64,000 nt of DNA. It comes from Ustilago trichophora (lineage: Eukaryota > Basidiomycota > Ustilaginomycetes > Ustilaginales > Ustilaginaceae). Under the pieces are notes generated by a model. That model did not search any database and was not told the DNA's origin. It saw only the letters and a program-made list of their open reading frames with translations. The DNA is taken from contig OOIN01000033.1 in the NCBI GenBank assembly GCA_900323505.1, positions 1 through 64,000 on the forward strand, read 5' to 3'. Below, piece after piece: positions 11,501-22,396 of this stretch. Numbering within the stretch: the stretch's first letter is position 1; every line of letters starts with the position of its first letter. The translations under genes and the position numbers were made by a program.

Positions 11501-12981
11501 TCTTGTCGTCCCTCTTTGGACAATAAGTAAAATAAGTAGAACAGCACTCTGGAGGAGGAGCAAAAGCTCACCCTTTTGTATCGTCCATCGCGCCTCAGAG
11601 TGGTCTTGCGACGCGAGAAGCTTGTCTATTACGAGCCAAGCTTTGCAAAGTTGTCTTTCTTGTGGGGTTGGATCTACGAAGAGAAGAAGCGTCCAAAAAA
11701 GGAGGCATATTCGATATCGATACAAGCAGGTGATTCTGACAGGGCCTGCTTGAGTTATCTTGATACAGCTATACAGTAGCTAACTTGTCCCGATTTGGCG
11801 ATCCAAGTGACGGCGACTAATTTTTGGCTCGGCAGGCTTTGGTGGCGAAATTTTTTCGCATTGAAAGCTCAAAATTGACACGAGCGACATCACTGTGCAT
11901 AGCTTCTATAGTCGCCGCGACACGTCTTGAAAAGTCGGCTCGCTTGCCACGTCTTTGGTTGCCAAATAAAGAACAGAACATGGCTCGATGAACCTTTACT
12001 CCTCCTTAGCTCAAAAGGATTGCCAGCAACAGACTCGCTCATCAGATATGACCGCGTCTTGACTTGAATATGTTCAAGTCCAAACCTCATTTCTCACTGA
12101 CCTCAACCTGGTGTGGTCTAGCTTGCTCTGAATCATGGGCTCGAGACATGTTTGGCCAAATATCGATAGAACAATGGATGACACGATGAGTTGCAAAAGA
12201 CAGCGCGCCATGTGGGGACCGACACAAGTGGCCTTGATGCAACGCCACAGGGTGCCGCCCTCTCGCAGCAGCCGTAACATGCAACGATAATCCCCTACCC
12301 CAACTGCACCTCTCGAGAGAGCGCTCGAGCAATCAGTCCAAACGGACGACAGCGACATTCCTTTCGCAGGAACAAGGCATGCAACATACAATTGGGCATT
12401 AAGCACGGCGACTATCTCGAGCTGTTTCGAGGGTCATCTACCAACCTCCAAACCGAGCTTGTAAGCGAGGCCGCCTCTGTTGCAGCGCGCTTTTTCAAAA
12501 GACGGCTTTCTTGCAAAAAGCAAACCAAAAGCCTCGACACGCCCAACCACCAGAAAAATGCACCTAAATGCACCTCGCCAAGTCAACAAATCCTCATCTT
12601 TGCCGAACCACTAGCGTCCCTCTTCACCGTTCCCCATCTCATGGGGGCGATCCGCACTCTGATTCCACTGTCCTAGTCCCCCCTCTGCCACACTTTGATG
12701 GCATACTGTAGCATTGTCTTCTGTTTCTGGCTGGTCCAGGTCTTTCGTCTTTGTACAACATCATCATTTGACTATCACCACTATCTGGACCACATCTTAA
12801 CTCCCCAGTCGCTCGTTACTCTCCAAACATTCATTATCCACGACACGTAGCTACACATCAACATACAAAGACACTGTTCATTCCACCACAATCGCTGATT
12901 GCCGGTCAATCCGAACTACATTCTCCTAATCTATCAGCCCACAATCGCAGCAGCTAGTGCTTCATCAGTTCATCAAACAAC
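8382..12981. other. 4.6-kb gene-poor interval
   Basis: The region lies between the 5' end of GDH2 (-) and the start of the small membrane protein (+). It should contain both promoters, but that leaves several kilobases unexplained. I see no ORF with a recognisable domain. The longest (11091-11753 +, 9453-9986 -, 8440-9216 -) have no family motif or credible gene structure. Low-complexity elements are a GA run (8507-8538), a T-rich tract with periodic C (9048-9083) and short A runs near 10650 and 10750. I could not identify a tRNA or snRNA. Unannotated non-coding RNA or a lineage-specific small gene cannot be excluded. Confidence 0.55.
8507..8538. repeat. (GA)n microsatellite in the GDH2 promoter
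   Basis: About 16 consecutive GA dinucleotides on the + strand (CT on the GDH2 coding strand), some 130-160 bp upstream of the GDH2 ATG. Pyrimidine runs near transcription starts are common in fungi, so it may lie in the leader or core promoter. Confidence 0.85.
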
Positions 12982-13473
12982 ATGATCATGCAGCAGCCCC
13001 GAATGATCAGACTTCGACGCCAAGTCAATCCAGCTGCCTTCTCAGGCGTCACCGACCAGATCTCCAACCTCGGCCAGGCTGCCGGCGATAAAGCTGCACA
13101 TGCCACTTCCGGCCTGTCAAAGACTCAAACATCGATCGTCATTGTCTTCTGCCTCGTCGGCTTTGTCCTCGCAGTCGCGGCCCTCTTCTGGCTCTGTTCA
13201 TGCTCCCGCCGCAGAAAGCGCGCCAGAGAGATGCAGGAAAAGTCGGAGCGTCTTCATTCTTTGCCCTCGTCCAACTCGGTCTCGACTGCAAACACGAATC
13301 GCTCTTCGCGTCATCTGGGCGCTGGATACAGCAGCGGATGGGGAGAAAGCAGAGTCGCGCTCAATTCAAGCTTTGTCGCTTCCACCAATGAGCGGTATGG
13401 TTGGAACCAGAGCCAGGCCCAGCTGGGCAAACCGTCGATGCCGAGGTCCCCGCAACAATCGCACCGCTACTAG
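12982..13473 (+). CDS. Small single-pass membrane protein, unknown function
   Basis: An uninterrupted ORF of 163 residues that I do not recognise. The N-terminal 50 residues are polar and Ala/Gln/Ser-rich. A single hydrophobic helix (SIVIVFCLVGFVLAVAALFW, about residues 51-70) ends in a Cys-rich edge and a strongly basic stretch (RRRKRAREMQEKSER). The remaining 85 residues are Ser/Asn/Gln-rich and probably disordered. By the positive-inside rule the C-terminal part should be cytosolic and the short N-terminal part lumenal or extracellular; there is no cleavable signal peptide. The ATG has a favourable context (AACAACATG) after a C/T/A-rich leader typical of fungal promoters. It could be a plasma-membrane or cell-wall-stress type protein, but that is only a guess from architecture. 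Confidence 0.75.
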   Translation: MIMQQPRMIRLRRQVNPAAFSGVTDQISNLGQAAGDKAAHATSGLSKTQTSIVIVFCLVGFVLAVAALFWLCSCSRRRKRAREMQEKSERLHSLPSSNSVSTANTNRSSRHLGAGYSSGWGESRVALNSSFVASTNERYGWNQSQAQLGKPSMPRSPQQSHRY

Positions 13474-14880
13474 ATCGAGCCCATCAAGTCCAAGAATCCT
13501 TCAAGCTTCCTACCACCTCTCATACTCGACATGCAGAGACTGCCCTTCGTGACCACAGCGCGAGCTTTAGATCTCGAACGGGCAGCTCGTGTACACGCTC
13601 GACGTCTATCGCAAGGTTATTGATCCAACCAACGTCAGCCACATACATTGTCGATTACATTCGCTCAATGCACACGGACATTGGCGCAGGTCGCCACGTC
13701 TCTCAGAGGATGCCACTCTGGTGCTGTAGCTCGCTTCGCCTCAAGCAACAACCGCCGGTCTGGTTCCGATTCGGTGCCTGACTAACTGATAACTCCTAAG
13801 GGAACAATTCGTCAATTGCAAGTGCATCTTGCTCCTTGGACACATATGGTGCGGCCGATGCCAATCAGCTCGCAGCAACCGGACCCGCCCTTGCCCGACA
13901 CAGAAATCCTGCGCGGCTCACTACCCATCTGTCGTCACTTTGACAACCCGCATCACGTGTCCGCATTCCATATACCATTCGGCATCATCCATGCGGACAT
14001 CTGGCCACATGCAAGCGATCTTTCTGCCAAAATGCTTCCCATTGTATCCATAATATACACATCTCGTAACATAGTCGCCGTGCAAGTCCGTCCATCAGTG
14101 TAATTCTCTCTGCTTCTCATGTGCGCGTACTCCTCGAGACAAGAATCCAAGCCGCCGCTTCTCCATCGGACTTTGGACCTCGTGCCAACTCGGAACGAGG
14201 ATTCCATGCAAATGCTGACACGTCGAACCAGCTCTGTCATTCTCTCAATCTTGATCTTGTTTTTCAACATCTCTGGTGCACCAGGTTAGGTTACTTTTTC
14301 ATGAATTGAACCGATCGAATGGCGTGTGATGAAAACGACTTTTTCATACAGTGAAACACAAGGAGGTTGATTCGGAACAAGTCGAGAACCAAGCTTCCAC
14401 TCGGGGTTCGCTTGTTTCTGTCGGATCAATTTCAGGATGGGTATCGTGGCCAGTGAGACGGGAGATCCTTGTCAATGCTCATCTCGACTTGGTTGCCGAC
14501 CAGCTGATCCAGCAGCGCATTTGGCATCGTGCTTTCCATGTTGCCGCTCGTTTTGGGGTTCGAAACTAGCTTGAACAGCACATGGTTGAGGGACACCAAA
14601 AAAAAAAAAAAAAAAAAAACCCAGCAGAGTCGACAGCACCGACCCACGCGACGCCACATGTTTTCTGTATCAGCTCCTTCAGCTGCACCGATATCCGTGA
14701 CGGTTCCACACGGGTATTACGACTCGTTGGCTAGACAAGCAAATCCTGCACGCACGCCCCGGTGCGAGGTGGAAAGTGTCTGCGAGAGGCACGGGCATAG
14801 TGCACAATTCGGGGCTGACCGTCTTTCTTGGTTCTCAAAATCAAAATGACTATGTCTGTTGTGGCAAGAAAGGGCTATCT
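13474..14880. other. Intergenic region with poly(A) tract
   Basis: About 1.4 kb between the membrane-protein gene (+) and the 3' end of the proteasome gene (-). Several short ORFs (for example 13401-13781 and 13953-14270) have no recognisable content. A pure run of 22 A occurs at 14598-14619. I see no target-site duplication or element end that would make it a retroposon tail. Confidence 0.55.
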
Positions 14881-15978
14881 TTACATCTCGGCAATCAATG
14901 CTTGAAGTTGGTCTTCCTTCATGATGGCAAACTGTCCCGACTGGCGACCGTCCTTGGCGGTTCTCGGTGTGACGGTGGCAAGTTGAACATTGTTCTGATC
15001 CAACTTTTCCTCCATGACCTGCTTGAGAACGCGCAGGCAGAGAATCTCGGCCTCCTTCAATGTCATGTCCTGTCGCAGCGCGGATTAACGATAGGATAGT
15101 GCGTATAGCAGCGTCAGCAAACGATGATAGAGCAAAGCCAAGATCGTGCTCAGCATCATGCCAGTGAACATGCTCGTGGATCAACTTACCTTCCTGTACT
15201 TATCTTGCAACTCGGACTGTGCACCTTCTGAGCCGCTGCCGATCGCCTTGGCATCGTATCTCACAAATGTTCCCGATGGATCGGCGTGGAAGCTACAAAG
15301 TCAGAAAAAAGCGGTCAAGCAGAGCTCAGGAGCAAGCAGTATGAATGGTGTCAGTACCGACGAATTCAGATGCAGGAGGTTCCTTGTCTCTACTCACAGT
15401 TGGGGTCCCTTCTCATCGATACCGGCAATGAGGAGAGCAACACCGAAAGGTCTTGACATCATGGCCTCGTCGCCTGCTGTCGACTCTCCGAAGCGAAGTG
15501 CAAGATCGCAAACAGCCTGGGTGACCGATTCAACCTTGATCTCTTCGTCGTATGTGAAAGCGTGGTTCTGCGATGTGACACGGGCATGTTCAATCATGGT
15601 CCTTGCGTCGGCAGTGAGACCACTCATTGCCGCACCCAGGTGCTGGTCCACCTCCATGATCTTTTCGATCGACGACGACTCGAGCAGCTTGGACTGCACT
15701 CGCTTCTCTACGCCGAGCACGACACCCTCCTTGGTTGCGATACCGACGGTGGCTGAGCCGAGCTTGATGGCCTCCAATGCATATTCGACCTGGAAGAGAC
15801 GACCCTCGGGTGAGAAGGTGTTGACACCGCGGTCTGAGAGCAGAGCAGGAAGCGATAAAGAAGAACGGGTGGTTAGTGGGCGACATCAAGAAGAAGGGCT
15901 GCCAGGACAGCAGACCGGCTGTGTGATTCTTTGTCAAACGGCCTGATACACACCATACTCGGACCTCGTCAAGAACAT
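14881..15978 (-). CDS. PUP2: 20S proteasome subunit alpha-5
   Basis: Four exons on the minus strand: 15954-15978, 15398-15833, 15190-15292 and 14881-15069 (introns 120, 105 and 120 bp; donors GTGTGT, GTGAGT, GTAAGT). The product is about 250 residues, as expected for PSMA5/Pup2. The first exon encodes only MFLTRSEY plus one base and joins to [20 protein letters not shown], the canonical proteasome alpha N-terminal signature that gates the 20S core. Further family landmarks are [27 protein letters not shown] and [18 protein letters not shown]. The C-terminus retains [20 protein letters not shown]. The alpha subunit is structural, with no catalytic threonine. All four exons are needed for family continuity, so the model is well constrained. 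Confidence 0.95.
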
Positions 15979-17033
15979 TCTGGATTGTGCTGCTTGTGGT
16001 TGTCAAGAGTGGAGGGAGCGGTGCAGGCGATTTCTAATCGTCTAAAGCAAAATGCAAGCTGATGGCGAGAGTCGATAAGCTGTCGCCTCTATGATCGATG
16101 CTGTGAGGCTCGAGAGCAAATTGATGTTGGATACGGTGTGGTAAGAACGATGATGAAAAGCAGGGTGCGAGTCAATGTCGAGCTAGATGGTGTGTGCGAA
16201 CCGAAAATGCGAAGCTTGAGCGTGTGGAGCTAAGCAAGCTGGCCCAAAGTGTTGGATGGCCCCGACACGCGTTGCTAACATGCGCAATTTGGAATTTATT
16301 GCGACTGCGAGGCCCTCTTGAAATTCGATCACTCTTTGCACTGAGCACCGCTGCGCCTCGACTTCACATGCTCATCTTGTCAAGATTCTTGCTCCCTATA
16401 GCATCATCCATTGAATACAGCAGAGGACGGCATCCACTGCTACGTTCGCTTAGAGCAACTCGGAGGCACATAGTAAAATTTGAACAACGTCTTCCAAGCA
16501 CAGCCCAAGACTCTGGGAGAATTGCATGCCATCCCGGTGGCTGTCAGTCAAGCATTTTTTTCCGGTTACACCATAGGAGGCGTCATCTTCTATACCTGGT
16601 TCGAGGATAATAATGCTGTCGACATTGATGCAGCTTGGACGCAACTCCGCCGAAGCTTGAGAAGTGGTGCCACATTTGAGACCTTGGCTGCGTACACCTA
16701 TCGAGGTCGCATGGTGCCAGATCAGGTTTCCTTGTGAATAGGAACCTCACCGCCTGATTCACAAGGACTTCTGGTCCAAATCATTTCTGCAAAGATGTTC
16801 GAGTCGCTCAGCCCAAGCCGGAGCAAACTGGGCTCGAGAAGTCTCGCACAAGAAAGTCGTCCAGTCGACAAAATGGAATGAGATAATGTCCGAGCCATGC
16901 AATTACAAAACAAGATATAGACATTCCAGAGAGGCTTTCAAGTCTGCTTATCTACGAGAGAAAAGGACACCGAGAGGTATGTAGGATCTCAGGACGGTCA
17001 AGCAAGGGTCTAGAAGAGTCTCGACAACGACGC
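15979..17033. other. Intergenic region upstream of proteasome alpha-5
   Basis: About 1.05 kb between the 3' end of the hydrolase gene and the start of the proteasome gene (both -). ORFs at 16194-16610 and 16480-16737 (+) have no recognisable domain. The region near the proteasome start should hold its promoter. I found no exact yeast-type proteasome control element. Confidence 0.5.
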
Positions 17034-18740
17034 TCACCACTTTCGGTCGACGAGCATCCTTCGCGATTCGGAGCTCATGTAGCTCTGTACGTCCCACGAG
17101 GTGTCAATGTCCTTGACATGGTCTGCCGAAAAGATGATGGGCAGAGCAGTGAACACGATAAACAGGAGACCAAGCGAGCCCGCCAGCAGGCCGATGGCTA
17201 CCTTTTCGTGCGCCGGGGTAGCGAACGCCTTTGCACCCTTGGGTCGTGTGCGATTCTTCCTATCGCCCGGGTTGGTGGTGTTGGTGAGATCTGGATAACG
17301 GACGGTGAGGTCATCGTAAAAGAGGCGCTGGATCGACTGGTTGGTCGAGTACATGGCATAGTCTTGATGCGAGACGTTGGCAATGTAGTCGAGGGTGTGC
17401 TTGGGTGGAAACTGTCCCTTGAGGTAGAAGGCGGTGGTATTCTGGTACTGCAAGACGAACTGGGATCCACGATCCAAATGGTTGCCTCCTTGCCATCGCG
17501 CAGGGCAGTGAGTGTCACCAGCACCAATGTCGTGCAGTGCCAGGCCATACGAGATGTGACGGTTGAGGAAGCGGTCGATGACATAGGTCTTGTTGGCGAT
17601 GACATCGCGTCGTGCATATGGTGTGAGCTTGGATTGGTTGCCATTGAGACCATACGGCCAAGTGTCCCATGCGTCGTTGGGCTGGCACGAGTTATTGACG
17701 TTCATGTAAGGGCGCGAATCGATAAGCCAAGCCCAAGAACCTGGATTGCCGATCCAAAAGCGCACATTGTCGTCGTAGGCCTTGGTCTTTTTCATGAGCG
17801 CATATCGCTGAGTAGCCTGTCCTCCCATCGAGTGGCCAGCAACGACGACCTGATTGAGGTTGGGATAAGTGGCTTTGTTCATGAGTTGGTCGATGAGCTG
17901 GTCGACAGCGGCGTAGCTGGTGACAGCATGTTTCATGACAGGGTTCCTGGAGGGTGCGCCGCGCTGCCAGCCAGAGCCATGAAAGACGATTTCATTGGAT
18001 CGAGCTGCACCGGCCTGAAGGTCCATCTGGTTGAGCATGGCGGGTGCAACGATGAGGAACGAGTCGTTGGTGGCACCTTGCTGAGCGAAGTTGTCGGAAA
18101 CGGCGACACTTCTGGCATTCATCATGAGGTTGGCATACTTCCAAATGTCGCGTGGTTTACCTGGCCATACGACAATGGCACGGAGAACTTTGGTGTTGTC
18201 GGCTTGGTTGGAAATGTAGAAGGGCAGGACGCCGGATTCATTCTTGAAAACATTGTAGACCGAAAAGGTACGGTTGAGTGTGAAAGCGGGAATGTCGGGA
18301 AGCGCTTGCCAGCCGGTTGTGTCGGAGCCGTTGGTTGCAGCGCTGGGGTTGAAGTAAGTGTTGTTGTTCCACTGAAAATTGGAATAGCCATCGCCTTGCA
18401 AAAGATTGTAAGTTGTGTCGGTGTTGCCTGCAGCGTTGCCGGCGACGTTGGGAAGCGCGTCGGCTTGTTGAGCCGCATTGATGGGGCTGGTGGCCGAAAG
18501 GGCGACAATATCGTCTTGAGCCTGGGTGGATTGGCGCTTGAGCAGGCTTTGATCGAAAGAGTCGGACAAGCTGTTGGCGAAGAGTGGAAGGGCGTCCTGA
18601 AGGGTAGGATCTCTGGTCTGAAGGTCAAAGTCGATGCGGTTGAGACGGGGGTTGGAAGCCGATGCCTGCTGAACATCTGCAGCCAAGACGAGCAACGCCA
18701 AGGCGCCAGCTTTAAGTTTTGCCGTCATATATCGAGGCAT
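17034..18740 (-). CDS. Secretory alpha/beta-hydrolase with C-terminal membrane anchor
   Basis: Single-exon ORF of 568 residues. A hydrophobic N-terminus (KAGALALLVLAADVQQASA) looks like a signal peptide. A dibasic LLKR around residue 68 could be a Kex2-type site. The ectodomain has many N-x-S/T sequons. An alpha/beta-hydrolase core carries the nucleophile elbow VVVAGHSMGGQATQ (Ser304) and a likely catalytic His in the LALHDIGAGDTHCP region. Near the C-terminus one hydrophobic helix (KVAIGLLAGSLGLLFIVFTA, about 514-533) is followed by about 30 cytosolic residues, so the product is predicted to be a type I membrane protein on the secretory pathway or cell surface. Substrate is unknown; esterase or lipase is plausible. 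An ATG four codons downstream is an alternative start. Confidence 0.85.
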   Translation of the reverse strand: MPRYMTAKLKAGALALLVLAADVQQASASNPRLNRIDFDLQTRDPTLQDALPLFANSLSDSFDQSLLKRQSTQAQDDIVALSATSPINAAQQADALPNVAGNAAGNTDTTYNLLQGDGYSNFQWNNNTYFNPSAATNGSDTTGWQALPDIPAFTLNRTFSVYNVFKNESGVLPFYISNQADNTKVLRAIVVWPGKPRDIWKYANLMMNARSVAVSDNFAQQGATNDSFLIVAPAMLNQMDLQAGAARSNEIVFHGSGWQRGAPSRNPVMKHAVTSYAAVDQLIDQLMNKATYPNLNQVVVAGHSMGGQATQRYALMKKTKAYDDNVRFWIGNPGSWAWLIDSRPYMNVNNSCQPNDAWDTWPYGLNGNQSKLTPYARRDVIANKTYVIDRFLNRHISYGLALHDIGAGDTHCPARWQGGNHLDRGSQFVLQYQNTTAFYLKGQFPPKHTLDYIANVSHQDYAMYSTNQSIQRLFYDDLTVRYPDLTNTTNPGDRKNRTRPKGAKAFATPAHEKVAIGLLAGSLGLLFIVFTALPIIFSADHVKDIDTSWDVQSYMSSESRRMLVDRKW

Positions 18741-18866
18741 TATGATGATGCGCGCCGTGCAAGGCGTGAAGCAAAGGCGAGGCGGGGTAAAACGTACAGT
18801 GCCAATATCCTACGGATCTAGCTTTGTTTGATTGATGACGATCCGCGAGGAAGAATCGATTCAGCA

Positions 18867-18915
18867 GCTTCTTGCTTTCTTGCTTGCTTGCTTGCTTGCT
18901 TTCCTGCTTTCTTGC
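18867..18915. repeat. (GCTT)n-type microsatellite
   Basis: Degenerate run of GCTT and TTCTTGC units, about 150 bp upstream of the hydrolase ATG and so probably in its promoter or leader. Confidence 0.75.
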
Positions 18916-19327
18916 TACTGGGATGGAGAGCAACCAGTATTGATACAAACGCTCCAGGCGTACGTCCACAATGGTGGCTTGGTGAGGTGAAGAGGGAAAC
19001 GGCGTGCTAAACAAACCTAGCAGCGCCTCGTGCTTGGCAGAGACTCGCAAGGCTATCAGTTTGGATTGACGGACGAGCTATGGCGGCCAATGTTGCTGCT
19101 GCTGGATGATGATAGGTCAAAGAAAGTGTTCGACGTAGTTGTAAAGAGGGTTCAAGGTTGGAGAGTGGAATGACGGCTAGGCATAAACTTTAGCGATGAG
19201 GTGCGTGTGTGAGACAATTCGACCGACAGAGAGACAGGAGCCATGACACTGTTACTGTACAATACTGTACACTGCCCTGCTGCCAGCTAAGTCAAATCGG
19301 CAAGAGCGAGAACATAGATGCGACGCC

Positions 19328-19330
<3 letters not shown>

Positions 19331-19362
<32 letters not shown>

Positions 19363-19397
19363 TCTCCCTCTCTCCCTCTCTCCCTCTCTCCCTCTCT
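19331..19397. repeat. (CT)n / (CCCTCT)n compound microsatellite
   Basis: About 28 bp of pure CT followed by alternating CCCTCTCT units. Overlapping ORFs on both strands here are low-complexity artefacts of the repeat. Confidence 0.9.
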
Positions 19398-20152
19398 CTA
19401 AGCATCGGCACACTGAAACTGCCAACCATGCCGTCGTGCTGTCGGATCGGAGCTGTGAATTTCCTGCATAATCGTCGCGTGCTTGCGACCTTTTTCTTTT
19501 TCTTTTTCTTTTTTTTTTTTGTTGGCAAGTTTGGAAGCGACATGACCGAGGCAAGCCACGCTGTTCTCCTTCGCTGTCCAACGGCGAGCTGAGCTTGACT
19601 GTGCTTCCGTTTGGCTCGTTATGCAATCCCAGAGCTCGCTTTGACTGTATGTGCTGCACAGTATCTTACTGTAGTTCAACGGCAAAGAAATGGTCGTTAG
19701 CCCAAAAAACCTAACAAACACGCTGTAACTCACTGTGCTCACTTCTTCTCTCGCCTATCACACTCGATCGCGCCCATCGGATCTCAGTGTGGTGGCTCCG
19801 AGTGACAGCTCCCATCTTGATACAATGTCAAGATCGACTCCATACCATTAATGCGCGAGGCATACATACGTATTGCACATCTCGACAGCTACTGTGTCTG
19901 CTGTGGGGTGTGCAGCCCCCCGCACGACTTCATTTCAGACTGGAACAAGCTTGATGCAAGGCAGCTTCGTATTTCTCGGCGATAATCCAAAGCAAGAATA
20001 GACATATTGTACAGATGTGGCATGAGATGACGTGCCAACACCAGAATCAAGGCGGCGAGCAGACAAAAGTGAGCCGCACCGCTATTCGCAATCAGAGAGA
20101 CCCAGTGCGACCGCACCTTGTCCTGCTTAGATGCAGCAAATTTTGGTCGAGC

Positions 20153-21319
20153 TTAGAGCTCCTCGTGAACAGACGCGGCAGCAGCGTCAGTGGGGACCCA
20201 AGGCTTGGTCTTGCCTCCACCGGTGGTGGGAACCCAAGTCTCGTCGACCACCACCGAGCGGTTGACACCCACAGTGATGTAGCCAATCAGACCATCCGTC
20301 ATCACACCTCCGAGCTTCTCAACATCAAACGTGGGGAAGTAGCCATTGTCGTGCGAAACCTGGTAGATCTGCAGCGAGTCCTCCCAGTTGCGAGTGCGTC
20401 CTCGCCCAGGAAGATCAGCGATGGGGTTGGTGTTGTACGGCCAAACCTTGTCCATCATCATGTTGAGCTCATCGTCAAAGAAGAACTGGCCCGTGTGGAT
20501 CAATCGGCCCGATCGGAAGGTACCGTTGGGAAGCACTTGCCAGTCGTTATGGATCTTGACGTGCACATGTGTCGCTCGTCCAGTATAGTAACCGGGAAAG
20601 ACACTGGTGAACTGGGCGACACCGTTCCTGTCTGTGGGCAGAGCTCCTCGAAGCCACTGCTCGTGCGTGTTGGTGCGAGGGAAAGCCGAGAGCAGACCCT
20701 TGCGCACACCAGTCTGAGCGGGGATCTCGTCCTTGAGGTGTGGCGCTGGGTCAGGATGACCCGAGTAGTGGCCAGTGGCGTTGGCATGCCAAAGATCGAC
20801 GAGAATGTTGGGGATGGGCTCGCAAGTGTCGACATCAATTACACCGACGTCCATCTGGAAGTGTACACCCAGCTGCCATTCGGCCATGTTGGCGCGGATC
20901 GGGTGGTCCTCGGTGTGGTAATAGGGACCCTGGGTGGTTTCGGGCGACAGAACACACGTCGAGTTTCGAATCTTGGACTCGACGACAGGGTCACACGCCA
21001 TGATGCGCTTGCCCTTGTCCTCGAGTGCCTTTATGCCCTTAGCGGCAACTGCGCCATCGATGCCGAGATCGTCAAAGTAGCCGTCGATGAAGAGGTTCTT
21101 GTTTTCCACAGAGTCGCCTCCTAGCACCTTTTGTGCCCATGACCTCTTTCGAGCGGCTGTCATGGCAGCGATGGCGGGTGCACAGTGGTAAGCAGCGTGT
21201 TGCTGGTCGAGAAACTTGATCACCTCTTCCTTGGTCTCGGGACCATGTGCTGACACGGAAGGCAGCAGTGCCAAAGAGGCGGCGGCAGCCACAGCAGTGA
21301 GAGGAGCGCTGAACTTCAT
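20153..21319 (-). CDS. Secreted intradiol ring-cleavage dioxygenase
   Basis: Single-exon ORF of 388 residues with an N-terminal signal peptide (cleavage probably after LPSVSA, near residue 24). The catalytic domain shows the intradiol dioxygenase landmarks: TTQGPYYHTEDHPIRANM (129-146), VDLWHANATGHYSG (174-187) and FPGYYTGRATHVHVKIH (241-257). The non-haem Fe(III) ligands expected for the family, two Tyr and two His, map to Tyr185, Tyr245, His251 and His253. The family opens catechol-type rings between the two hydroxyl-bearing carbons. Fungal secreted members of this clade are thought to act on extracellular plant- or lignin-derived aromatics, unlike the cytosolic catechol and protocatechuate dioxygenases. 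It is divergent from the carboxymuconolactone decarboxylase/hydrolase gene across 1077 bp, which suggests a functional link. Substrate is not determinable from sequence alone. Confidence 0.9.
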   Translation of the reverse strand: MKFSAPLTAVAAAASLALLPSVSAHGPETKEEVIKFLDQQHAAYHCAPAIAAMTAARKRSWAQKVLGGDSVENKNLFIDGYFDDLGIDGAVAAKGIKALEDKGKRIMACDPVVESKIRNSTCVLSPETTQGPYYHTEDHPIRANMAEWQLGVHFQMDVGVIDVDTCEPIPNILVDLWHANATGHYSGHPDPAPHLKDEIPAQTGVRKGLLSAFPRTNTHEQWLRGALPTDRNGVAQFTSVFPGYYTGRATHVHVKIHNDWQVLPNGTFRSGRLIHTGQFFFDDELNMMMDKVWPYNTNPIADLPGRGRTRNWEDSLQIYQVSHDNGYFPTFDVEKLGGVMTDGLIGYITVGVNRSVVVDETWVPTTGGGKTKPWVPTDAAAASVHEEL

Positions 21320-22396
21320 TTTTTCTTGTTGTTGTGCGCAATCGACACTAAAGGATGGGCGAGGGAATGCCTAATCACCACGGGGGAGATGTTGGTATGA
21401 TAGCGAGTCGATTTAGGTCGCCACGATAGAGCAAAGGACGGGAGGCGGAAGAATGGATGAAGACGTGGACAAGAGGCGCTGCGGACAAGCGACAAGGTTG
21501 AGTTGGCATATATAGTGACCCACATCCATGTAGCTCTCAAGCAACAACGAGGGCGGGAACTCGACAGGGTGCATGCAAAAGACGCAGCAGTCGAGAGAGT
21601 CTGTAAGTTGGATGGTAGGCCATGGCCAATATTTCTTCCGGCTATTTGCAATCAGTGCTCCTGTGCCTCTTTTCAACCTCCAACCCCACATCACGCTGCT
21701 GGTTCGACGCCCGGATTCGCACCGCTGCACCGCTGAAACGCTGTTCAAGGAAATCACGGCTTGCCTTTTTTGTTTTTTTTTTTTTTGTTTGCGTTTACAC
21801 TTTTTTCCATTTTTCCACCTCTCGGCCTTGCGCTCAGAAGCCGAAAAAATACGGGGCTCAACGTTTGTTGATGGATAAAGGTTGGTGCTCCAGCATGAGT
21901 TTCAGCCATCAGCAGAGTGTTGGTTCAGATAGATTCGAGGTCGAGAGGCACGCATACAGTATGCTTCAAGCACCTTGGTCACACCTTGTCGCTCACAATT
22001 GCTATCAGCTTTGCTAACAGACCAAGGCTTTCCACAGCTGAGGACGAGTAGCATGACCATCATCGTAGCAACAATTTGGTGAGACCAAACCAGGAGCAAA
22101 ACGCAACAGAGCTCAATTTTGAGCGGATGAATTTTCATCCTCCATTCAACACTCTTCTAGCCAATTGGCGTTTGGCTATATCCGAAAAGGGTCCGTCCAT
22201 TTTTCCATTTCCAAGGCCCGTGCTCGTTTTGCTCACTATTTTCCCTCCACCTCGGGCCGCACCGCAGTGACCGGCAACAACAGTGGAAGAATTGTGGGGT
22301 TACACCGATCCTATCCTGGTTGCCTTTAACATAGCTTGCTCTACATTGTAATCATCGACTACCATCATACCTTGCAGTTCGATATAGTGATTCACT
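21320..22396. promoter_or_regulatory. Divergent intergenic region (candidate bidirectional promoter)
   Basis: This 1077-bp stretch separates the starts of the dioxygenase (-) and decarboxylase/hydrolase (+) genes and must contain both promoters. Seen in it: a T-rich tract (about 21772-21808) and CT-rich blocks toward the + gene (22195-22265). I could not assign a specific regulator site. Confidence 0.5.

Larger units (their letters stand above)
18741..20152. other. Intergenic region with CT and GCTT microsatellites
   Basis: About 1.4 kb between the 3' end of the dioxygenase gene and the start of the hydrolase gene (both -). It contains a GCTT/TTCTTGC-type repeat (18867-18915), a long CT then CCCTCT tract (19331-19397), a T-rich stretch with C interruptions (19491-19520) and ACTGTAC words at 19253-19274. 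No credible gene seen. Confidence 0.6.

Noticed and set aside
11091..11753. 220-codon ORF (+) in the gene-poor interval
   Set aside because: The composition looks random (scattered Cys/Trp) and no domain or conserved pattern is visible.
14598..14619. Run of 22 A as a possible retroposon tail
   Set aside because: I found no target-site duplication and no element body upstream; simple slippage explains it.
17118..18821. 567-codon ORF on the + strand antisense to the alpha/beta hydrolase
   Set aside because: A shadow of the hydrolase gene with a Val/Gly-rich sequence and no motif.
20015..21124. 369-codon ORF on the + strand antisense to the intradiol dioxygenase
   Set aside because: A shadow of the dioxygenase; the real gene has a signal peptide and all metal ligands.
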